Shown here: one piece after another, positions 49,002 to 56,899 of the stretch
Layout of the letters: each line of letters opens with the position of its first letter
How positions within the stretch are numbered: position 1 is the stretch's first letter
Source of the DNA: Caproicibacter fermentans
GTDB taxonomy: Bacteria > Bacillota > Clostridia > Oscillospirales > Acutalibacteraceae
Direction: 5' to 3'
Length of the DNA: 64,000 nt
Assembly: GCF_009746625.1 (NCBI RefSeq)
Contig: NZ_VWXL01000014.1
Coordinates: forward strand, 1 to 64,000
Notes under the pieces: model-generated
Database searches by the model: none
Told to the model about the DNA's origin: nothing
The model's input: only the letters and a program-made list of their open reading frames with translations
Position numbers and translations under genes: made by a program

Positions 49002-51058
49002 AACTACTCAATCACGTCGTGTCGCTGTTTGTCATCCTGATTATCGCGCTGATCATCATTCCTCTTCCGGCGTTTCTGCTGGATATGATGTTCATCATCA
49101 ATATTTCCCTGTCTCTGATCATTTTGATGCTGACCATGTACATCAAAACGGCGCTTGAATTTTCGGTCTTTCCGTCCATTCTATTGATTACGACCCTGTT
49201 CCGGCTTGCGCTGAACATCTCCTCCACAAGGCTGATTCTTTCCCACTCCGGCTCGGCCGGGCAGGTCATCAAGACGTTTGGTACGTTCGTCCTTCAGGGC
49301 AACATCGTCGTGGGTTTTGTTGTGTTCCTGATTATTGTGCTGGTTCAGTTTCTGGTCATCACAAAGGGCGCGGAGCGTGTTTCAGAGGTGGCGGCCAGGT
49401 TCCGTCTGGACGCGATGCCCGGCAAACAGATGGCCATTGACGCCGACCTGAATTCCGGCCTGATCGACGAGCAGACGGCCCGCAGGCGCCGCGAAGACAT
49501 CCAGCGCGAAGCGGAATTCTACGGCTCTATGGACGGCGCGAGCAAGTTCGTCAAGGGCGACGCGATCATGTCGATCGTCATCACGTTCATCAATTTTATC
49601 GGCGGACTGATCGTCGGCATGGTGCAGGGCGGTCAGACGTTCGGAGACGTGCTGAACATTTATTCCATCGCGACGGTCGGCGACGGTTTGGTTTCTCAGG
49701 TGCCGGCGCTTCTGATCTCCACCGCGACGGGCATGATCGTGACGCGCGCGGCTTCCAACTCGACGCTGGGCGAGGATGTTTCCCGCCAGTTTTCTTCTCA
49801 GCCGATGGTGCTTCTGTTGGCTGGGTGCGGCGTGCTCGCGTTGAATCTGATTCCCGGCATGCCCCATGTGCAGCTTCTTCTGCTTTCCGCATTCCTGATC
49901 GGTTCCGGTCTGATGCTCCGCAGAAAACTGGAACAGTCCGCCGCCGCGCCGGCGCAGCAGGCGTCCGGTTCGTCCGCCGTCCCGGAGCAGAGCGACGAAA
50001 CCTCCTATTATAAGAATATCGATCATATTTACGGCCTTCTTCCGCTGGATGCGATTGAAATGGATTTCGGTTACAGCCTGATTCCCCTGGTGGATGAAGC
50101 GAGCGGAAGCAGCTTTATCGAGCGTCTGGTGACGTTCCGCAAACAGTTCGCGGTCGAGATGGGAATGGTGGTTCCCACCGTCCGTCTGCGCGACAACGGC
50201 CTGCTCAACCCGAACCAGTATGTCATCAAGATCAAAGGCGAGGAAGTCGCCCGCGGTGAAATTCTGATGGACTACTACCTTGCGCTTGATCCGGGCAACC
50301 GGACCGGAGAAATCGACGGAATCGATACGATTGAGCCCGCTTATGGGATTCCGAGCAAGTGGATTACCCCCGACAAGAAGGACATGGCGGAGATATACGG
50401 ATATACGGTCATCGACCCTCTTTCCGTCGTTGTGACGCATCTTTCCGAAACCGTGCGCCGCCACGCGGACGAGCTGCTCTCCAGACAGGAGGTAGGTCAG
50501 CTTCTGGAAAGCGTCAAAATCTACGACGCATCCCTTGTTTCCGACGTTGTGCCGAACGTGATCACGCACAGCAACCTGCAGAAGGTTTTGTGCGCACTGC
50601 TGAAGGAGGGCATCCCCATCCGAGACATGGAAACGATTCTGGAAACGGTTTCCAACAACGCCGCCGCGGCGCGGGACCCGGATATGATGACGGAATATGT
50701 GCGGCAGGCGCTGCACCGCACCATTACCCGAAAATGGGCGGACGGCGGCCAGATTCGGGTGATCACACTCGACAGCGAGGTGGAAAAATCCATTGTCGGC
50801 TCCATCAGCAAAAACGAGCACGGAACCTATCTGTCGCTAGACCCGCAAACAACCCAGAAGATCATCACAAAACTGACGGACTGCATCGCAAAGGTGCACG
50901 ACGTGGTAAATACCCCGGTTATTCTGACTTCCCCGGTGGTGCGGATCTATTTCAGCAAACTGCTGCAGCAGTTTTATCCTCGGGCCGTGGTGCTTTCCTT
51001 TAACGAGCTCGATAATAACATACAGATTCAGGCGGTCGCCAACGTAACGCTGGAGTAA
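48998..51058 (+). CDS. flhA: Flagellar biosynthesis protein FlhA
   Basis: A 686-residue export gate protein. The first about 320 residues have some eight membrane segments and the FHIPEP-type region (AARFRLDAMPGKQMAIDADL). The cytoplasmic half docks chaperone-cargo complexes. ATG 48998 has GGAGAGG upstream. In most Firmicutes flhF and flhG follow; here the next gene is fliA. Confidence 0.96.
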   Translation: MKLLNHVVSLFVILIIALIIIPLPAFLLDMMFIINISLSLIILMLTMYIKTALEFSVFPSILLITTLFRLALNISSTRLILSHSGSAGQVIKTFGTFVLQGNIVVGFVVFLIIVLVQFLVITKGAERVSEVAARFRLDAMPGKQMAIDADLNSGLIDEQTARRRREDIQREAEFYGSMDGASKFVKGDAIMSIVITFINFIGGLIVGMVQGGQTFGDVLNIYSIATVGDGLVSQVPALLISTATGMIVTRAASNSTLGEDVSRQFSSQPMVLLLAGCGVLALNLIPGMPHVQLLLLSAFLIGSGLMLRRKLEQSAAAPAQQASGSSAVPEQSDETSYYKNIDHIYGLLPLDAIEMDFGYSLIPLVDEASGSSFIERLVTFRKQFAVEMGMVVPTVRLRDNGLLNPNQYVIKIKGEEVARGEILMDYYLALDPGNRTGEIDGIDTIEPAYGIPSKWITPDKKDMAEIYGYTVIDPLSVVVTHLSETVRRHADELLSRQEVGQLLESVKIYDASLVSDVVPNVITHSNLQKVLCALLKEGIPIRDMETILETVSNNAAAARDPDMMTEYVRQALHRTITRKWADGGQIRVITLDSEVEKSIVGSISKNEHGTYLSLDPQTTQKIITKLTDCIAKVHDVVNTPVILTSPVVRIYFSKLLQQFYPRAVVLSFNELDNNIQIQAVANVTLE

Positions 51059-51087
51059 TGAACTCAACGCGGAAAGGGGAGGGCTGT

Positions 51088-51861
51088 ATGACGAAAAACT
51101 ATGAGGTACGGGAAATACCGGTGCAGGAGCTTTGGACCCGGTACAGCAAAACCGGGGATATTGAAACGCGCAACGAGCTGATTCGCCAGTACAGCTATCT
51201 GGTCCGCTGTATTGCGATAAAAATTGTCGGACGCTATCAGTATTTTAATTATCTGGACGATATAATAAATGAAGGCTTAATTGCTTTGATGGATGCGATT
51301 GCAAAGTTCGACATGATGAAGAATGTAAAGTTCGAGACCTTTGCATCCATTAAGGTAAGGGGCGCGATGATCGATTACATCAGACGGCAGGATTGTTTTC
51401 CCCGCAGGCTGAAGAAAATGGCGAGGGCGATCAACGAGGCGGACGAAACGCTGAATCAGCGGCTGGGACGCAGCCCGACGGAACAGGAAATTGCGGATTA
51501 CATGAAAATAAGCCTGCCGGAATATGAAAAAATGCTGGCGGAGACCAGTTCGATGAACATCCTGTCCTTTGAAGAGCTGGTTTATGAAAAAGGAGTCGAA
51601 AGCATTGCACTGCACAGCGCCAGCTCCACCGGCGGCCCGGAACAGGTAATGGCCGAAAAGGAACTGAGCAGTATGCTTCAACTGGATATTGAGAATTTAG
51701 AAGAAAAAGAGAAGATCGTCATTTCGCTGTATTATAAGGAGCAGCTGAAAATCAAGGAGATTTCGGGCGTAATGGGAATCAGCGAATCAAGGGTCTCACA
51801 AATCCATTCCAGCGCGCTGCGAAAGCTGAGAAGAAGCTTGGAAAATTACCTCAAACAATAG
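51088..51861 (+). CDS. fliA: Sigma factor FliA (sigma-28/SigD)
   Basis: A 257-residue sigma factor for late flagellar genes. Region 2 (YLDDIINEGLIALMDAIAKF, FASIKVRGAMIDYIRRQD), region 3 (AINEADETLNQRLGRSPTEQ) and region 4 (EISGVMGISESRVSQIHSSA) are present. ATG 51088 follows GGGGAGGG; an in-frame ATG 51058 overlaps flhA. Its targets here should be the promoters at 22062, 25757, 30833 and 59966. Confidence 0.96.
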   Translation: MTKNYEVREIPVQELWTRYSKTGDIETRNELIRQYSYLVRCIAIKIVGRYQYFNYLDDIINEGLIALMDAIAKFDMMKNVKFETFASIKVRGAMIDYIRRQDCFPRRLKKMARAINEADETLNQRLGRSPTEQEIADYMKISLPEYEKMLAETSSMNILSFEELVYEKGVESIALHSASSTGGPEQVMAEKELSSMLQLDIENLEEKEKIVISLYYKEQLKIKEISGVMGISESRVSQIHSSALRKLRRSLENYLKQ

Positions 51862-51876
51862 GAAGGACGGGTCGCA

Positions 51877-52608
51877 ATGGTCAGGGGTTTTTATATGCTG
51901 GGCTCCGGGATTCTGACGCAGAGCCGGGTATTGAACACAATCAGCAACAATGTCGCAAATGCCGATACCAACGGGTTCAAAAAGTCCCGCGTGATGGAAA
52001 AAACCTTCGGTAGCATGGTCGTTGAGAGGGTTGACCGGAACAGAACGCCGGTCGGCTCGGCGTCGCTGATGAACACCGCGGATGAAGCCGTGACCGACTA
52101 CTCGCAGGGTACGGTAAACCAGACGGGCAGAAAACTGGATTTCGCCATTAAAGGCGACGGTTTTTTCGCCGTACAAGGGGACAACGGAACCGTCTACACC
52201 AGAAACGGCAGCTTCAATATTGACGGCGACGGGTATCTGGTTTTGAAAGGACAGGGCAGGGTGCTGGGCAGCGACGGGAATCCCATCCGGCCAGGAACGG
52301 ACGAAATTTCGTCGGACGGGCAGGGTTACCTGACCGCGAACGGCGCGTCTGTCGGTCAGCTTGCCGTATACCGGTTTCCGGACAATGCCGAACTCAAAAC
52401 GGTGGGGGAAGGGCTGTTCCAGGGCACGAACGCCGGGCTGGTCACAACGCCGGCCGTCCTGTGGAAGTCGCTGGAGGGCTCCAATGTCGATATGACGGAG
52501 GAGATGACCAACGCCCTGTCGTCCCAGCGCGAGCTTCAGTCCTGCTCTCAGGCGCTGAAGATGTATGATACCGTTCTGGATCAGGCTGTGGATATTGCAA
52601 AGCTTTAA
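51877..52608 (+). CDS. Flagellar hook-basal body rod protein (FlgF/FlgG family)
   Basis: A 243-residue rod subunit: GSGILTQSRVLNTISNNVAN at the start, DFAIKGDGFFAVQGDNGTVY in the D1 region and SNVDMTEEMTNALSSQRELQ at the end. It follows fliA by 15 bases. Whether it is FlgF or FlgG cannot be settled from its sequence alone. Confidence 0.9.
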   Translation: MVRGFYMLGSGILTQSRVLNTISNNVANADTNGFKKSRVMEKTFGSMVVERVDRNRTPVGSASLMNTADEAVTDYSQGTVNQTGRKLDFAIKGDGFFAVQGDNGTVYTRNGSFNIDGDGYLVLKGQGRVLGSDGNPIRPGTDEISSDGQGYLTANGASVGQLAVYRFPDNAELKTVGEGLFQGTNAGLVTTPAVLWKSLEGSNVDMTEEMTNALSSQRELQSCSQALKMYDTVLDQAVDIAKL

Positions 52609-52629
52609 TATCGGGGAGGGGAAAACGCT

Positions 52630-53334
52630 ATGATGACTTCTTTTTATACGGCGACGGCCGGCGCGATTGCACAGGAGCAGAAAATGGACGTGACTTCAAA
52701 CAATATCGCAAACGCCTCGACCCAGGGGTATAAACCGGACAAGGTTTCGTTTGCGGATCTGCTTTACACGGGCGTGCACGGCAGGGAAACGGCAAACAGC
52801 CTGAAGGTTGGCCACGGGGACCGTCTGGACAAGACGGACACGGTTTTTACACAGGGAAGCGTCCAGAAAACCAATCGTTCGCTTGACTACGCGCTCCCCT
52901 CGGAAAACGCTTTTTTTGCGGTCAGATGTACGGACGGCACGGTGCGCTTCACACGGAACGGCGGTTTTCAGCTTTCGGAAAATGCCGACGGCGGCTTTTT
53001 TCTGGCGGACTCCCAGGGAGGAGTTGTTCTGGACAGCGATGGAAACGCGATTTCGGTGAAAAATGAAAACGATCCGCAGAACGTGGGGGTCTATTCTTTC
53101 AAAAACTGTGACGGGCTGAAAAAGACGGGCGGGAATTACCTGGAAGAGACCGCAGCCTCCGGACTGGCGTCGGTTTCGAAGGTGAAGCCTATTCAGGGCA
53201 GTATAGAGGAATCTACGGTGGATTTAGCGGACGAAATGACGGCGATGATCAGCGCGCAGAAGGCGTTCGCATTTAACGCAAAAATTCTCAGCATCTCAGA
53301 CAATACCATGCAGACAGTCAATAATTTACGCTGA
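52630..53334 (+). CDS. Flagellar hook-basal body rod protein (FlgF/FlgG family), second copy
   Basis: A 234-residue paralogue of the preceding gene: ATAGAIAQEQKMDVTSNNIA at the start and IEESTVDLADEMTAMISAQK at the end. The pair corresponds to FlgF plus FlgG (or FlhO/FlhP in Bacillus). The central region is less similar between the two (ALPSENAFFAVRCTDGT). Confidence 0.9.
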   Translation: MMTSFYTATAGAIAQEQKMDVTSNNIANASTQGYKPDKVSFADLLYTGVHGRETANSLKVGHGDRLDKTDTVFTQGSVQKTNRSLDYALPSENAFFAVRCTDGTVRFTRNGGFQLSENADGGFFLADSQGGVVLDSDGNAISVKNENDPQNVGVYSFKNCDGLKKTGGNYLEETAASGLASVSKVKPIQGSIEESTVDLADEMTAMISAQKAFAFNAKILSISDNTMQTVNNLR

Positions 53335-53374
53335 TTGACCATTTTGAAGCCGTCAGCTTGAGGGAGTGAAGAGT

Positions 53375-54850
53375 ATGAATGAACAGAATGGCGAATTGAA
53401 CCAGGGGCAGGAAGAGAAAAAGGGAGAAGAGCAGAAAAAGCCTGAAATACGGCTGAGCGTTTCCTCAGACGGGCTTGAGGCTACGATTGAGGTCAAGACC
53501 GCGTTTCAGGGGCAGACGGTTTCTTATGAAGAGATCATGGCTTTCCTGAAGGAAAACGGGGTCGTCTACGGAGTCATGGAGAGTTTGATCCGCGACTTCT
53601 GCGAGAACCGGAAATTTTTCCTCGACCTGGTCTGCGCGAGAGGGCTGCACCCGGTGGACGAGGAGAACGGAAAACTGGAATACCTGTTTCAGAGGGAACA
53701 GAATACCATGCCGACGGAGCGGGAAGACGGCACGGTGGATTACAAGAATCTTGGCATTGTGCAGAATGTAAAAAAGGGCGATTTGCTTTGCAGAATTATT
53801 CCGCCGCAGCCCGGCAAGGACGGCATTGACGTTTACGGCAACGCCGTGGCTTACCGCCGCGGCAAGCTGCCGAGCTTTCCCCAGGGAAAGAACACGGCTG
53901 TCTCGGAGGACGGGCTGACCCTGACCGCGGATGCGGACGGGTGCGTCGAGTATAAAAACGCAAGCCTCAGCGTCAGCGAAGTATTCATTGTGCGCGGGGA
54001 TGTCGACGGTTCGTCGGGCAATATCGATTTCATCGGGACGGTCATTGTGCAGGGTGATGTTCTGGAGGGCTTTTCCGTGAAAGCCGGCGGCGATATCAAT
54101 GTACGCGGCATGGTGGAAGGCGCTCTGCTTGAAGCCGGTGGCAGCATCGCCATCGCCTGCGGCATGAACGGCATGAGCCGCGGAAAACTGATTGCAAAGG
54201 GAAGCATTTCCGCGCAGTACATAGAAAACACAACGGTGGAATGCGCCGGGGATCTAAGGTCGGACGTTATCTTTAACAGTATTGTCAAAGTGGGGAACTC
54301 CGTGCTGGTCCGCGGCAGGAAGGGACTGCTGGCGGGGGGCAGATGTCAGGCGGGGCGTTCGATCACGGCCAATACGATCGGCAGCGGCGGAGCCCGCACG
54401 GAAGTCTCGATTGTGTCGGGCGTGCTGGACGGTCTCCTTTCCGGCAAGGAAGGAGAGAGCTTGGAGTCGGTAAAAGCGGAGCTGGAGCAGGAAGAGAAAA
54501 ATCTGCAAACGCTGAACGCACAGATTGGAACAATATGCCTGTTTTTAACGAAAGACCCGCGTTCCCTGAAGGCCAGAAAGCTTCAGAAAAGCGCCAACTC
54601 CCAAAAGGAGCTGGCCGAGACAAGAATCGAATATCTGAAGACAAAAATCGCCGCAATGGGAAAGGCGGATCAGAACGGCCTGTCTGCTTTGGACTTTAAA
54701 ATTACGGCGCTGAAAGTGATTTATACGGGAACGAAAATGACAATCGGCAGCTTTGTGGAAAATTTATCGTCCGACTATAACGCGACCAAATTCTATGCGG
54801 ATCACGAGCATATTGTCAGTTCCCCAATACAGCCTGTCGACCGTGTCTAA
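53375..54850 (+). CDS. FapA (DUF342) family protein
   Basis: A 491-residue cytosolic protein. A charged head (residues 1-95) is followed by a right-handed beta-helix-like region with repeated DGxxVxG steps (GDVDGSSGNIDFIGTVIVQG, GDINVRGMVEGALLEAGGSI). A coiled coil ends the protein (about 370-440). FapA proteins are widespread in Firmicutes flagellar operons; they are linked to polymer formation at the cell pole or motility, but the mechanism is unsettled. Lying between rod genes and cheC, it is probably part of the same regulon. GTG 53366 is an alternative start. Confidence 0.85.
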   Translation: MNEQNGELNQGQEEKKGEEQKKPEIRLSVSSDGLEATIEVKTAFQGQTVSYEEIMAFLKENGVVYGVMESLIRDFCENRKFFLDLVCARGLHPVDEENGKLEYLFQREQNTMPTEREDGTVDYKNLGIVQNVKKGDLLCRIIPPQPGKDGIDVYGNAVAYRRGKLPSFPQGKNTAVSEDGLTLTADADGCVEYKNASLSVSEVFIVRGDVDGSSGNIDFIGTVIVQGDVLEGFSVKAGGDINVRGMVEGALLEAGGSIAIACGMNGMSRGKLIAKGSISAQYIENTTVECAGDLRSDVIFNSIVKVGNSVLVRGRKGLLAGGRCQAGRSITANTIGSGGARTEVSIVSGVLDGLLSGKEGESLESVKAELEQEEKNLQTLNAQIGTICLFLTKDPRSLKARKLQKSANSQKELAETRIEYLKTKIAAMGKADQNGLSALDFKITALKVIYTGTKMTIGSFVENLSSDYNATKFYADHEHIVSSPIQPVDRV

Positions 54851-54871
54851 AATTGATTGCGAGGTGCGCCT

Positions 54872-55495
54872 ATGGCGATTGAAAACTTAAGTCAGCTCAA
54901 TGAAATGCATATTGACGTATTAAAGGAAATCGGAAACATCGGCGCGGGAAATGCGGCTACGTCTCTTTCCCAGATGCTCAATCGTGAAGTGGACATGGTA
55001 ACGCCGATTGTAAGGATTCTGGATATCAGCGAGGCAGACAGGGCGCTGGGCGGCCCGGAGACTCCCGTCGTGGCGATTCTGGTGGAGCTTGGCGGCGACA
55101 TCGGCGGCATTATGATGTTTGTCATTGAGCAGGAATTCACGCAGTCTCTGCTTGAAGCGCTGCTGGGGGAGAGCAAAGCGAACTGTACGGAACTGACCGA
55201 AATGGAGTATTCCGCGCTTTCGGAGATCGGAAACATCATGATCGGTTCTTATGCGGCCTCCATCGCGGCGCTTTCCAATCTTGAGATTAAAATATCAGTT
55301 CCGGCTGTTACGGTCGATATGGCCGGGGCTCTGCTGACGGTTCCCGCGGCGGAGATGGGCGCCGTTTCCGATAAAATCATTTTTATCGAGGACGACTTTC
55401 TCAGCGCCAGCAAGACGATTTCAGCCAATATGATGCTGATCCCGGACATTGCGTCACTGAATAAGCTAATGAATAGTCTGGGGATTCAGTTATGA
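54872..55495 (+). CDS. cheC: CheY-P phosphatase CheC
   Basis: A 207-residue phosphatase that removes phosphate from CheY and binds CheD. Both active-site helices keep Glu and Asn (LKEIGNIGAGNAATSLSQML; LSEIGNIMIGSYAASIAALS). The ATG has GAGGTG upstream; TTG 54857 is less likely. It overlaps cheD by 4 bases. Confidence 0.95.
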   Translation: MAIENLSQLNEMHIDVLKEIGNIGAGNAATSLSQMLNREVDMVTPIVRILDISEADRALGGPETPVVAILVELGGDIGGIMMFVIEQEFTQSLLEALLGESKANCTELTEMEYSALSEIGNIMIGSYAASIAALSNLEIKISVPAVTVDMAGALLTVPAAEMGAVSDKIIFIEDDFLSASKTISANMMLIPDIASLNKLMNSLGIQL

Positions 55496-55977
55496 ATGAT
55501 TTGATCACGGTTGGCATTTCAGATGTGAAGATTACAAAAAACCCCGGCGCGCTGGTGACCTACGCGCTGGGGTCCTGTATCGGGATCTGTCTTTATGATT
55601 CCGCGTTAAAGATCGGCGGCCTTGCCCATATCATGCTTCCCTACCGGCCCGAAAACAATAGCGGGGAACAGATCAGCCGGTACGCCGATTCGTGTCTGCC
55701 GGTTATGGTGCGGGAAATGGAGGCGATGGGTTGCCAGCGCGTGAGAATGCAGGCGAAAATTGCCGGCGGCGCGAAGATGTTCGAGGTCGCGGACGACAGC
55801 GCGTTCGGCAATATCGGGGCCCGGAATGTCGCCGCTGTGAAAGAGACGCTGGGAAATCTCAGAATCCGGATTTACGCGGAGGACACGGGGCTGAACTATG
55901 GAAGAACCGTCTATTTTTACACGGAAACCGGAACTATGCTGGTAAAATCTTTCGCCAAGGGGGAAAAGAGCTTTTAA
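55492..55977 (+). CDS. cheD: Chemoreceptor glutamine deamidase CheD
   Basis: A 161-residue enzyme converting receptor glutamines to glutamates. The catalytic triad is intact: Cys29 (YALGSCIGICLYD), His46 (LAHIMLP) and Thr23. It is regulated by CheC, whose gene overlaps. It ends the superoperon: its stop codon overlaps the stop of the opposite-strand gene by 3 bases, and no terminator separates them. Confidence 0.95.
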   Translation: MNDLITVGISDVKITKNPGALVTYALGSCIGICLYDSALKIGGLAHIMLPYRPENNSGEQISRYADSCLPVMVREMEAMGCQRVRMQAKIAGGAKMFEVADDSAFGNIGARNVAAVKETLGNLRIRIYAEDTGLNYGRTVYFYTETGTMLVKSFAKGEKSF

Positions 55978-56426
55978 ACTGTAACATTGGAAAACGGAGA
56001 GGTTTCTCTTCCTTTGCCGCGGGAGTCGTTGACCAGCTTTTGAAGCCGGTCGCGCTCCTTTTTCATTTGCCTTGCGCTTTCCGCGTCGCTGGCCAGGGCT
56101 CCCCGAAGAAGGGAACGGCACCGCGTCTCGCGGTCTCGAAGCAGCTGCTCCTGCTCGGAGCACTCCTGCTTGGAAACCCGCCCGGAAAGAACACCGGACA
56201 CACGCTCCTGGTCCGGGGCCGGCATCCTGCCGATTAAAAAAGAAACACGGTCCGCGCATTTTTTCAGCCGCTCCAGAAAGACCTGCCTTTGCTGAATCAG
56301 TGCCGTGGGCGCAGGATGCTCCGGCTCGCAGCAAACGACTTCGATTTGCCGAGCCAGGTTAAAAATCCGCGTCAGCAGCACCTCTTTCTGGTCGACACAG
56401 GCCAGAAGCTCTTCCATTCCTGTCAT
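55974..56426 (-). CDS. Helical protein downstream of fliS (FliT-like position)
   Basis: A 150-residue mostly helical, charged protein (TGMEELLACVDQKEVLLTRI at the start). It contains four Cys (CVDQ, VVCCEP, KECSEQ) in addition to one near ALIQQ. It follows fliS by 34 bases, the slot where FliT-type FliD chaperones or small FlgN-like proteins sit. ATG 56426 has AAAGGAGCGG upstream, and the frame extends farther without a site. Its identity is not certain. Confidence 0.6.
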   Translation of the reverse strand: MTGMEELLACVDQKEVLLTRIFNLARQIEVVCCEPEHPAPTALIQQRQVFLERLKKCADRVSFLIGRMPAPDQERVSGVLSGRVSKQECSEQEQLLRDRETRCRSLLRGALASDAESARQMKKERDRLQKLVNDSRGKGRETSPFSNVTV

Positions 56427-56460
56427 AAACAATCCGCTCCTTTTAAAATGGGCCGCCCTT

Positions 56461-56865
56461 TTACAGGGCAGCCCTTTTTGATCCGTTTTGCATCCGCGTT
56501 GCCTTTTCCGCCTGTGCCCAGGCATCCCGAAGCTCCTGCACGGTCGGGACGACCCCGTCCAGAAAAGACGGATCCCCCGAAACATTCGCTTTAATGATCT
56601 GTCCGAGCAGATGCGAGTAAATCTGTTTCAAATTCGCCGAAATACTGTATTTGTCATCCAGAATCGCATAAAGATAATTTACGATATCCTTTGCCTTGGA
56701 GGTGTATTTCTGAGCGGATTCGGACTGCTTTTGTCCGAGCAGGACGGAAGCGTATTTCAAATTTTTAAGCAGTTCGTCATAGAGCTTAATTAAAAGCTCC
56801 CCGCGTGACATGGTGAGAATCGACTGTTCCTGATACTGCATAATCAGGTTATTGTTGTCCGCCAT
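56461..56865 (-). CDS. fliS: Flagellin export chaperone FliS
   Basis: A 134-residue four-helix protein that binds flagellin's C-terminus in the cytosol and presents it to FlhA. LIMQYQEQSILTMSRGELLI, KLYDELLKNLKYASVLL and ANLKQIYSHLLGQIIKANV are conserved. It is the second gene of the fliD operon. Confidence 0.94.
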   Translation of the reverse strand: MADNNNLIMQYQEQSILTMSRGELLIKLYDELLKNLKYASVLLGQKQSESAQKYTSKAKDIVNYLYAILDDKYSISANLKQIYSHLLGQIIKANVSGDPSFLDGVVPTVQELRDAWAQAEKATRMQNGSKRAAL

Positions 56866-56899
56866 TTTTTGCCTCCCGTATTTTCAAAGATCACAGGGA

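Noticed and set aside
49382-50821. 479-codon frame on the minus strand inside flhA
   Set aside because: It is exactly antisense to well-conserved FlhA codons, is His/Arg/Asp-rich, has no ribosome binding site and resembles no family. GC-rich third positions create long antisense frames here.
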